Assembly (NCBI GenBank): GCA_030526455.1
Contig: JAUNCU010000009.1
Coordinates: 1 to 30,632, forward strand
Length of the DNA stretch: 30,632 nt
Reading direction: 5' to 3'
From: Bacteroidales bacterium
GTDB taxonomy: Bacteria; Bacteroidota; Bacteroidia; Bacteroidales; Muribaculaceae
Under the pieces are notes generated by a model that had not been told where the DNA came from, ran no database searches, and saw nothing but the letters and a program-made list of their open reading frames with translations. This document shows positions 1-6,348 of this stretch, piece by piece (the first letter of the stretch is position 1; every line of letters begins with the position of its first letter). The position numbers and the translations under genes were made by a program.

Positions 1-27
1 CGTGAAAAAGACTTAACTTCAAAGAAT

Positions 28-663
28 TCACCCCTTCGTGATGGTGCACTGGCCGTTGTGGTAACTGATTTTCACCACGCCCATTTCGAGGAGTTTCACG
101 ATGGTGTCTTCGGCGGCGAAGCGGGAGATGTGGGCCAGGCGGGCGAAACCTGAGATGGTGATGGCGCCGTGGTCGTCGAGGTACTGCAGCAGTTCGCGCT
201 CTTTGTCGGAAAAACTCAGCAGCGCGCCAGCCTCGTCGTTATTCTTGTGTTTGAGCGCCTTCACGTGCACACTGCTAGCAAGCACGTTTTCGTCGGCCAC
301 ACGGTAGAAAACCTTCCAGTGGCCATTTTCGTCGGGCGCCTGCACCGGTTTCACCTCAGCCTCAGCCACTTCGGCGAGCAGCACATTTTTCCCTTCCACC
401 TTGAAGAGTTCGAAATTCACCTGCTGAGCGGGGCGGCAGTACATGCTAGCAGCCTGCTCAATCATGTAGATTTCCTCGTCGCTTTTCACACCGGCGATGT
501 GGCCATTGTCCTTCACGCCCACGAGCAAACGGCCGCCGCTGTTGTTGGCGAAAGCCGAGATGCTGCGTGCAATCTTCTTGGCATCGCTAATCTGATACTT
601 GAAATCCTGGTGTTCGTGCTCACCTTCGTCGATGAGTTGCAATATGTAGTGTTTTGTTTTCAA
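28..663 (-). CDS. AlbA_2 (Schlafen-type) putative DNA-binding regulator with C-terminal winged helix
   Basis: A 211-residue cytoplasmic protein with no signal peptide or membrane segment. Residues about 12-130 match the AlbA_2 fold: an acidic E-x-x-x-D-F-K start near residue 17-22, then ISAFANNSGG (residues 35-44), LLVGVKDNGHIAGV (46-59) and a DEE/YMI segment. These are the hallmarks of the family often annotated as 'ATP-binding protein' or 'putative DNA-binding domain'. Residues about 150-205 look like a helix-turn-helix/winged helix (FSDKERELLQYLDDHG and following), which suggests transcription regulation. The family role is known only loosely; the target is unknown. It seems to be a single-gene unit: a -7 box and a hairpin lie between it and the SGNH gene upstream. 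The start is the only Met before the conserved domain. Confidence 0.8.
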   Translation of the reverse strand: MKTKHYILQLIDEGEHEHQDFKYQISDAKKIARSISAFANNSGGRLLVGVKDNGHIAGVKSDEEIYMIEQAASMYCRPAQQVNFELFKVEGKNVLLAEVAEAEVKPVQAPDENGHWKVFYRVADENVLASSVHVKALKHKNNDEAGALLSFSDKERELLQYLDDHGAITISGFARLAHISRFAAEDTIVKLLEMGVVKISYHNGQCTITKG

Positions 664-683
664 TGTGCTTTTTCAGAAAATTT

Positions 684-720
684 GTTCATGGCCTGCCGTG
701 TACTGTGGCAAGCCATGAAC
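684..720 (-). promoter_or_regulatory. Hairpin in the probable 5' leader of the AlbA_2 gene
   Basis: GTTCATGGC (684-692) pairs perfectly with GCCATGAAC (712-720). Inside, TGCC (694-697) pairs with GGCA (707-710), leaving a single-base mismatch on each side and a 9-nt loop, so about 13 bp in total. It lies between the -7 box at 736-743 and the start codon at 663, so on that reading it is in the AlbA_2 mRNA leader. It could instead be a terminator for the SGNH gene, but no clean U-tract follows on the minus strand. An operator for a self-regulating DNA-binding protein is also possible. Confidence 0.5.
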
Positions 721-735
721 AGTCATGTGAGTTTA

Positions 736-743
736 CAAATATA
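736..743 (-). promoter_or_regulatory. Candidate -7 promoter box of the AlbA_2 gene
   Basis: On the minus strand this reads TATATTTG, matching the Bacteroidetes TAnnTTTG -7 element. A TTTG -33 element at the usual spacing is not evident, so the call rests on the -7 box and its position about 73 nt before the start codon. Confidence 0.4.
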
Positions 744-781
744 AAGTGCTTTCGTCGCTAATGCGCCTTTAGGGCGCCTGC

Positions 782-1987
782 TTACTTAATCTCGGGATAA
801 GGCTTGTTCACCTTGTCCTGGAAAGGCACAGGCTTCTTGTCGAGAATAGCCTGCAGATAGGGTTTCAGTTTCTGGGCGTACCAGTAGAAACCGATATCGG
901 TGAGGTGGATGCCGTCCACGGTGCCTTCGTTGTCGGGTCCCCACAGGTTTTCGCAGTCCACGTAATAGAGGTTCTTAGGGTTCTCGGCACGGAGTTTGAG
1001 GTAATTCTTGTGGAATTCATAGTTCTTTTGAGGCAGGTATTTGCCGTAGAACGAACTGTATTTGGCATAAGAATACATAGGGCCTTCCACCATGATGATG
1101 GGCACATCGGGGCGAGCCTTACGCAGAATGTTCACGAAGTCGTAGGTGAGCGAATCGCACATGTTCTTGGTGCAGTTGGGGATAGGGTCGATGATGTAGG
1201 CAGTCACATCAGGAATTTGCGCCATTGCTCTTGCCATGCAGTAGTCCATCTTGCCTTCGCCGCTGGTGCCGATGTTCACGCACTCCACATTCAATTCGCG
1301 CTGCAGAATGCTGGTAGCCACCATGCCGGGGCGGCAAGCGCAGCCGCCTTGCAGAATGCTGGTGCCGTAGAACACAAATTTCTTGTCTTTTCTTGGGCTG
1401 TTCATCTTAGGCATCTCAATCTTGGCGCCTTTCTCTACGCCTATTTCGAGCCAGTTCACACCGTCGTAGAGCGGGAGATAGATCATGTATTCGTGCATCT
1501 TTCCGTCGAGTTTGTCCACGTACACCTTGCTCTGAATCGAGTCGGTGCGTGGGGTGCCGGGCTTCCATGAGTAGTCGCGGCGAGGGCGGTTGCAGTTCAC
1601 GAATTGCCACTTCTGGTCGTCTTCGTCCCAAATGTAGAGGTCGGTGCCCTTGATACCGGTGTCGGCCATGTGGGCCATGTGCATATTGGTGAGAAGGTTG
1701 TAGCGCACGGCCACACAGTGGGAGTTGGTGCGGAAACGGAAACCCTCGCCCGCAGTATTGCGCTGGCGCTCGTAGAGTTCCTTGCGCACACTGTCTTTCA
1801 GCACGGCGGGAATGCGGAAATAGGGCGTCTCGGTGGTGTTCCAGCCCTTATTGATCATTCTAAACTGAAGTGCGTCGTAGAATTTCAGCGTATCGAGGCT
1901 GGTGAAATCCTGCGCCATAGCGCTCTGTGCACCCACGGCCAAAGCCATCAGCGCCAGCGCCTTCGAAATAGATTTAACGAGTTTCAT
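782..1987 (-). CDS. Secreted SGNH/GDSL hydrolase with N-terminal 'GxDLY' domain
   Basis: A 401-residue exported esterase-like enzyme. Residues 1-25 form a signal peptide ending AMA-Q. Residues about 30-195 correspond to the beta-rich N-terminal domain of this family, with GTDLY at 114-118. The catalytic domain starts at about 203: block I is YGTSILQGGCACRPG, with nucleophile Ser210 (GTSI replaces GDSL). Block II is GTSGEGKMD with Gly243; block III is D267-x-x-x-N271 (DPIPNC). The C-terminal D358-G-I-H361 completes the catalytic Ser-Asp-His set. Family members act on acetylated or acylated carbohydrates or esters; the substrate here cannot be read from sequence. Length is normal for the family. 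It is preceded by a consensus promoter and lies downstream of the OmpA gene's terminator, so it is probably monocistronic. Confidence 0.88.
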   Translation of the reverse strand: MKLVKSISKALALMALAVGAQSAMAQDFTSLDTLKFYDALQFRMINKGWNTTETPYFRIPAVLKDSVRKELYERQRNTAGEGFRFRTNSHCVAVRYNLLTNMHMAHMADTGIKGTDLYIWDEDDQKWQFVNCNRPRRDYSWKPGTPRTDSIQSKVYVDKLDGKMHEYMIYLPLYDGVNWLEIGVEKGAKIEMPKMNSPRKDKKFVFYGTSILQGGCACRPGMVATSILQRELNVECVNIGTSGEGKMDYCMARAMAQIPDVTAYIIDPIPNCTKNMCDSLTYDFVNILRKARPDVPIIMVEGPMYSYAKYSSFYGKYLPQKNYEFHKNYLKLRAENPKNLYYVDCENLWGPDNEGTVDGIHLTDIGFYWYAQKLKPYLQAILDKKPVPFQDKVNKPYPEIK

Positions 1988-2033
1988 TTCTTTTTCGTTT
2001 TGTATTTTGTGAGGTTAAAAGTTATCGGTAATG

Positions 2034-2065
2034 CAAATTTACACATTTTCCCACGCCCACGCAAG
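2034..2065 (-). promoter_or_regulatory. Promoter of the SGNH hydrolase gene
   Basis: The minus strand has TAAATTTG (2034-2041), a perfect TAnnTTTG -7 box, with CTTG (2062-2065) 20 nt upstream as a near match to the TTTG -33 element. The predicted transcript starts about 40 nt before the start codon at 1987. Confidence 0.6.
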
Positions 2066-2095
2066 CAAAATGCTAGCCTCCACGCCTGGATTGGC

Positions 2096-2129
2096 CACAA
2101 AAAAGGCCCGCAACCATTTGCGAGCCTTT
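2096..2129 (-). terminator. Intrinsic terminator of the OmpA-like lipoprotein gene
   Basis: Plus-strand arms 2102-2113 (AAAGGCCCGCAA) and 2118-2129 (TTGCGAGCCTTT) form a 12-bp stem with one G-T wobble and a 4-nt loop. Transcribed on the minus strand, it is followed by a U-rich run (complement of 2096-2101). It sits 31 bases past the stop codon of the OmpA-like gene. Confidence 0.85.
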
Positions 2130-2159
2130 CTTTATCGGAGCATGATCAGAGGCGAAATC

Positions 2160-2849
2160 TTATTTCAGAGTGCCTGCTGCTGCTTGGTTCACCATGTTTT
2201 CGTTAGCGGTGATGTAGATTTCCACGCGACGGTTCTGAGCGCGACCTGCTTCAGTGTCGTTGCTTGCCACTGGGTTGTCCCAAGCCATACCCTTGCTGGC
2301 CATACGGTTGCTGCTCACACCCTTCTGGTTGAGGTAAGTCTGCACGTTGGCAGCACGCTGAGTCGAAACCTTTTCGTTCACTGCGCGAGTACCCACATTG
2401 TCGGTGTAGCCGAGGATGGTTACGTCGGTGTCGGGGTTGTTCTGCAGCGAAGCAGCGAATTGAGCGAGCGAGTTCTTAGCCGAAGCGCTGAGGTTGGTCT
2501 TGTTGAAGTCGAAGAGGATACCGCTGTCGAAGGTCACGCGAATACCGGTGAGGTTGTTAGGGTCGGTGATAGTATCCACCTGAGCACCATTGATTTGTGC
2601 CAGTTCCTTTGCTTGCTTGTCCATCTTCTTGCCAATGAGCACGCCAGCAGTACCGCCAGCGGCAGCACCCACAGCAGCACCGATAGCAGCACCCTTGCCG
2701 CTACCAATCAAGCCACCGATGATAGCACCGAGAGCAGCGCCACCACCAGCACCACCAAGACCCATCTTGGTAGTATTATTCATTGAACCACAACCTGACA
2801 AACCGAGTACCAAAGCAGCACTCAAGAATAAACTCATAATTTTTTTCAT
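2160..2849 (-). CDS. OmpA-family peptidoglycan-binding lipoprotein with glycine zipper
   Basis: A 229-residue outer-membrane lipoprotein. The signal peptide ends in lipobox LSGC, giving lipidated Cys20. Residues 30-75 form a glycine-zipper segment (repeated GAxxGxxxG) that probably packs in the membrane. Residues about 103-215 are an OmpA C-terminal domain: FDFNKTNLS at 113-121, GYTDNVGT at 147-154, and NRRVEIYI at 206-213. D150 and R165 stand 15 apart, as do the meso-diaminopimelate-binding Asp and Arg of known OmpA domains. It should tether the outer membrane to peptidoglycan. There is no N-terminal beta-barrel, so it is not full OmpA; it is closest in layout to Pal/YiaD-type proteins. It has its own promoter, structured leader and terminator. 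Confidence 0.9.
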   Translation of the reverse strand: MKKIMSLFLSAALVLGLSGCGSMNNTTKMGLGGAGGGAALGAIIGGLIGSGKGAAIGAAVGAAAGGTAGVLIGKKMDKQAKELAQINGAQVDTITDPNNLTGIRVTFDSGILFDFNKTNLSASAKNSLAQFAASLQNNPDTDVTILGYTDNVGTRAVNEKVSTQRAANVQTYLNQKGVSSNRMASKGMAWDNPVASNDTEAGRAQNRRVEIYITANENMVNQAAAGTLK

Positions 2850-2907
2850 ATTCGTCTGTATTTTTTAATGATTAATAGTTTTGTCCTAATTCTTCTGACT
2901 GCAAACG

Positions 2908-2942
2908 GGGGCCTATGGTTTAACGCGCATCCATAGCACCCC
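2908..2942 (-). promoter_or_regulatory. Stem-loop in the OmpA-like mRNA leader
   Basis: CTATGG (2913-2918) pairs with CCATAG (2931-2936), extended by GGGG (2908-2911) with CCCC (2939-2942) across a small internal loop (C against CA). The loop is 12 nt. The predicted transcription start near 2953 puts this hairpin at the 5' end of an approximately 100-nt untranslated leader. It could stabilise the mRNA or regulate it; no known riboswitch or thermometer is recognised. Confidence 0.5.
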
Positions 2943-2959
2943 AAAATACATATCAACTA

Positions 2960-2991
2960 CAAATTTAATTATTTCGCGCGAAAACCACAAA
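2960..2991 (-). promoter_or_regulatory. Consensus promoter of the OmpA-like lipoprotein gene
   Basis: The minus strand shows TTTG (2988-2991), a 20-nt spacer, then TAAATTTG (2960-2967). This is a full match to the Bacteroidetes -33/-7 pattern and one of the two best promoters in the window, in keeping with an abundant envelope protein. Confidence 0.75.
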
Positions 2992-3128
2992 TCATTTGCG
3001 CAAGATGTTAATATTCAGAAATCAGAAATAAGATTTTTTAAAACATCCTGCCCTTTCGCCGATTATTATTCCACGGCGAAAACAGAAGAATTTCGGCACT
3101 TTTGGCAGTGGAGGTGGGAAAAAAGTTG

Positions 3129-3136
3129 TAACTTTG
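3129..3136 (+). promoter_or_regulatory. Candidate -7 box of the C1 peptidase gene
   Basis: TAACTTTG matches TAnnTTTG and lies 42 nt before the ATG. A TTTG occurs at 3101-3104, but its 24-nt spacing is longer than usual. With the OmpA promoter at 2960-2991 on the other strand, the 328-nt gap 2850-3177 holds two divergent promoters and no gene. Confidence 0.5.
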
Positions 3137-3177
3137 CACTCTGAAATCACATTAATAAATATAATTAGGTATTACAC

Positions 3178-4383
3178 ATGATGAAGAAATTTTTGTTTGC
3201 GGCTTTGGCTGCTGGCGTAGCGCTGGGCGCTATGGCCGACGACAAGGTAGTGATCCCCGACAGCACTGGCTTCAAGTTCACCGACGTGAAAGTGGTGAAG
3301 AGCACTCCAGTGAAGGACCAGAGCAAATCGGGCACTTGCTGGTGCTACAGCACCAACACCTTCTTTGAGAACGAAATCCTTCGCCTTACCGGTAAGGAAG
3401 TACACCTGAGCGAGGGCTTTGTGGTGTGGCACTGCTACTTCGACAAGGCTCAAAAATACGTGCGCATGGACGGCAAGATTAACTTCGCTGAAGGCGGTGC
3501 CGCCGAAGACGTTCCCTACGTGTGGCGTCGCTACGGCATGATGCCTAACGAAGTGTACACCGGCATGACCCACGGTGCGAAGAAATTCAACACATCGGAA
3601 CTCACCGCCGTGCTGAGCGGTTTCCTCAATGTGGTGAACACCAAGAAGATGAAGAAACTCACCCCATCGTGGCTGGAAGGTTTCCAGGGCGTGCTCAACG
3701 CCTACATGGGCAAGATTCCCGAAACTTTTGAATGGGAAGGCAAAACCTACACTCCACAGACCTACGCAGCGTCGCTGGGCATCAACATAGACGACTACAT
3801 CAGCATCGCTTCATTCACCCATCATCCTTTCTACGAGCCTTTCACCCTCGAAGTGGCCGACAACTGGACTTGGGCTAAATACCAGAATGTGCCTGTAGAC
3901 GAACTGCTTGAAATCACCAACTACGCCATCGACCATGGCTACACCATCGCTTGGGGTGCCGACGTGAGCGAACCTTGCTTCAAGTGGCGCAAGGGCTACG
4001 CAGTGCTGCCTGTCGACCACGAAGTGCCCGACCTGAAGGGTAGCGACATGGACCGCTGGACTCAACTGAGCACCAAGGACCGTGAAAGCGAAAAGTGGGA
4101 CATCAAGGGCCCAGTTGAAGAAATGGTTGTGACTCAAGAAAATCGCCAGGAAATGTTCGACAACAAGGAAACTACCGACGACCACGGTATGGTAATCGTG
4201 GGCAAGGCCGTCGACCAGAAGGGCAACAAGTACTTCAAGGTGCAGAACAGTTGGGACACCAACCAACTCTACCACGGCTTCTTCTACGTGAGCGAAGCCT
4301 ACTTCAAGGCAAAGACCATGGACATCATGCTCCACAAGGCAGGCGTTCCAGCAAAGATTGCCAAGAAGATGAATCTTAAATAA
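3178..4383 (+). CDS. Exported C1 family cysteine peptidase (bleomycin hydrolase/PepC-like)
   Basis: A 401-residue papain-fold peptidase of the C1B group. Residues 1-20 are a signal peptide (KKFLFAAL...GAMA), so the enzyme is exported, whereas PepC and bleomycin hydrolase of other bacteria are cytosolic. The catalytic set is intact: oxyanion Gln48 in KDQSKSGTCW, nucleophile Cys54, His336 in TTDDHGMVIVG, and Asn357 in KVQNSWD. C1B members are typically oligomeric aminopeptidases that trim peptides; peptide trimming in the periplasm is the likely role. It is somewhat shorter than the 440-450 residues common for PepC. Two adjacent Met codons are possible starts (3178 or 3181); both keep the signal peptide. 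It is monocistronic, ending in the strong hairpin at 4406-4467. Confidence 0.88.
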   Translation: MMKKFLFAALAAGVALGAMADDKVVIPDSTGFKFTDVKVVKSTPVKDQSKSGTCWCYSTNTFFENEILRLTGKEVHLSEGFVVWHCYFDKAQKYVRMDGKINFAEGGAAEDVPYVWRRYGMMPNEVYTGMTHGAKKFNTSELTAVLSGFLNVVNTKKMKKLTPSWLEGFQGVLNAYMGKIPETFEWEGKTYTPQTYAASLGINIDDYISIASFTHHPFYEPFTLEVADNWTWAKYQNVPVDELLEITNYAIDHGYTIAWGADVSEPCFKWRKGYAVLPVDHEVPDLKGSDMDRWTQLSTKDRESEKWDIKGPVEEMVVTQENRQEMFDNKETTDDHGMVIVGKAVDQKGNKYFKVQNSWDTNQLYHGFFYVSEAYFKAKTMDIMLHKAGVPAKIAKKMNLK

Positions 4384-4405
4384 AAGTCAAAAAGTAACTG
4401 AAGGG

Positions 4406-4467
4406 CTGAGTTGCTGAGTGACTGAGAATTAAGCAACTCAGTGACTCAGCGACTCAGTCGCTTTTTT
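4406..4467 (+). terminator. Long hairpin terminator built from CTGAGT heptads
   Basis: Arms 4406-4426 and 4437-4457 form a 21-bp stem with one G-G mismatch and one G-U wobble and a 10-nt loop, followed by TCGC and six T (4462-4467). Each arm is itself a near-repeat of a CTGAG(T) unit spaced about every seven bases (CTCAG on the other arm). It ends the C1 peptidase transcript before the SulP gene. Confidence 0.88.
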
Positions 4468-4517
4468 CCTCTATAGGGTTATTGTTATATATTAAATATA
4501 ATTTTTACTGTTAGTTT

Positions 4518-6236
4518 ATGTCATTTATTTCTACTAAAAACATTAAGGGCGACCTTTTCGGTGGCATTACCGCGGGTATCGTGGCACTTCCACTGGCGCT
4601 CGCCTTCGGTATTCAGGCTTTTGGCGGCATCGACGATCCCGCTGCCAGTTCGGTGGGTGCGCTCGCCGGCCTCGTGGGTGCCACGCTGCTGGGCTGCTTT
4701 GCCAGCATCTTCGGTGGCACACACTCGCAAATTAGCGGTCCCACAGGACCTATGACCGTGATCACTGCCGCGCTCGTGAGTGGCGCGTGGGCTTCTAGTG
4801 GCGGCAACATGAGCCAAGTGCTGCTCACCATGTCGCTCGCCGGCCTGTTCTGCGGTCTGTTCCAAATTCTCTTCGGCGTGATTAAAATCGGTAAATACGT
4901 TCGCTATATCCCCTACCCCGTGCTTTCGGGCTTCATGAGCGGTATCGGCGTGATTATCATCCTGCAGCAAATTTATCCGCTGCTGGGCTTGAAGTCGCCT
5001 GTGCTGGTGGTGGATATGATCACCAAACTCCCCGAACTGGTGGCTGGCGGCATCGAAGCCACAGCGCTCCTGCTGGGACTGGGCACCATCGCCATCATCT
5101 ACGCCTTCCCGCTGATCACGAAGAAAATCCCCTCTACCCTGGTGGCACTCATCGTGATCACCATCGTTTCACTCTTTGTGGAGTTGAGCGACACGCTGAA
5201 GATCGGTGAAATTCCTTCGGGCATTCCTATGCCATTCTTCGCTAAGGAAGGCATCGAACTGAGCGGTCTCAACTGGGGCGAAATGCTGAAGCAAGCCGTG
5301 ATTCCAGGCCTCACGCTCGCTGGCCTCGGTTCTATCGACACGCTGCTCACCTCGGTAGTGGCCGACAACATCACCAAGACCAAGCACAACAGTAACCGCG
5401 AACTCATTGGCCAGGGTATTGGCAACGCTATCGCGGGTCTCTTCTGCGGTGTGTCGGGCGCTGGCGCAACCATGCGTACCGTGGTGAACGTGAAATCAGG
5501 TGGTCGCACTCAGTTGAGTGGTGTGTTCCACTCTATGCTGCTGCTCGCCATCCTGCTGGGTCTGGGCTTCTTGGTGAAGCACGTGCCACTGGCAGTGCTC
5601 GCCGGTATCCTCATCACTGTGGGTTGGGGCATCATCGACTTCCAAGGTTTCCGCGACCTGCTGAAGATTCCACGCGCCGATGCTTTCGTGCTCATCGTGG
5701 TGTTCTTCACCACCGTGTTTGTCGACCTGCTCACCGCCGTAGGTCTGGGTATGGTGATTGCCTGCGTGCTCTTCATGAAGCGCGCCAGCGACTTGGTGGA
5801 AGGTTCTTACAGTTCGCAGGAAATGCAAGACTTCGACAAGGAAAGCCCTTGGAACGACGAAAAGGGCATGCCCGACGCTGCCAAGCACAAAATCTACATC
5901 CAGCGCCTCAACGGCCCCATCTTCTTTGGCTCTATCACTCGCTTCCAGGAAGTGATGAACGAAGTGCCTGAAGATGCCAAGATTGTGATCATTCGCATGC
6001 GCCGCGTGAGTTTCATGGACCAGTCGGGTCTGTACGCAATGGAATCGGCAGTGAAGGAACTGAAGGCACGTGGCGTGATGGTGCTGATGACCATCATCCA
6101 GCCACAACCCATGTACATGCTCACCTCTATGGGCTGCATCCCTGAACTGGTTCCAGAAAGCCACACATTCAAGACATTTGAAGACTGCACCGCATTCCTC
6201 AAAAATCTTGTAGACAACTACGAAGAAAAGCAATAA
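4518..6236 (+). CDS. SulP family inorganic anion transporter with C-terminal STAS domain
   Basis: A 572-residue inner-membrane transporter. Residues 12-420 hold about 10-14 hydrophobic segments. They include the conserved SulP stretches IVALPLALAFGI (21-32), GGTHSQISGPTGPMT (66-80), and GSIDTLLTSVVADNITKTKHN (residues 271-291), followed by the E-L-I-G-Q-G-I-G-N motif (295-303). Residues about 456-565 form a cytoplasmic STAS domain with VSFMDQSGLYAM, where D501/S503 occupy the site phosphorylated in anti-sigma antagonists. SulP proteins carry sulfate, bicarbonate or other anions; without a carbonic anhydrase or sulfate-assimilation gene nearby, the substrate is open. It has its own start after the upstream terminator and converges on recQ across a shared terminator. 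No clear promoter consensus was found in the AT-rich 4470-4517 stretch. Confidence 0.93.
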   Translation: MSFISTKNIKGDLFGGITAGIVALPLALAFGIQAFGGIDDPAASSVGALAGLVGATLLGCFASIFGGTHSQISGPTGPMTVITAALVSGAWASSGGNMSQVLLTMSLAGLFCGLFQILFGVIKIGKYVRYIPYPVLSGFMSGIGVIIILQQIYPLLGLKSPVLVVDMITKLPELVAGGIEATALLLGLGTIAIIYAFPLITKKIPSTLVALIVITIVSLFVELSDTLKIGEIPSGIPMPFFAKEGIELSGLNWGEMLKQAVIPGLTLAGLGSIDTLLTSVVADNITKTKHNSNRELIGQGIGNAIAGLFCGVSGAGATMRTVVNVKSGGRTQLSGVFHSMLLLAILLGLGFLVKHVPLAVLAGILITVGWGIIDFQGFRDLLKIPRADAFVLIVVFFTTVFVDLLTAVGLGMVIACVLFMKRASDLVEGSYSSQEMQDFDKESPWNDEKGMPDAAKHKIYIQRLNGPIFFGSITRFQEVMNEVPEDAKIVIIRMRRVSFMDQSGLYAMESAVKELKARGVMVLMTIIQPQPMYMLTSMGCIPELVPESHTFKTFEDCTAFLKNLVDNYEEKQ

Positions 6237-6270
6237 GCCACAGGCTTACACATAATTGCACATAATCAAA

Positions 6271-6308
6271 AAAATCCTCCTGAGCCCAAAGCGGCAAAGG
6301 AGGATTTT
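6271..6308. terminator. Bidirectional terminator between the SulP gene and recQ
   Basis: AAAATCCTCCT (6271-6281) and AGGAGGATTTT (6298-6308) are a perfect 11-bp inverted repeat around a 16-nt loop. A-rich sequence precedes it and TTTT-G-TTTT follows it, so the structure can end the plus-strand SulP transcript and the minus-strand recQ transcript that converge here. Confidence 0.88.
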
Positions 6309-6348
6309 GTTTTATTTATGAACACAAAATTATTTCGAAAATCACCTA

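Noticed and set aside
763..777. GCGCC-TTTAG-GGCGC hairpin after the SGNH gene
   Set aside because: Short (5 bp) and without a U-tract, so it may be chance; not listed as a terminator.
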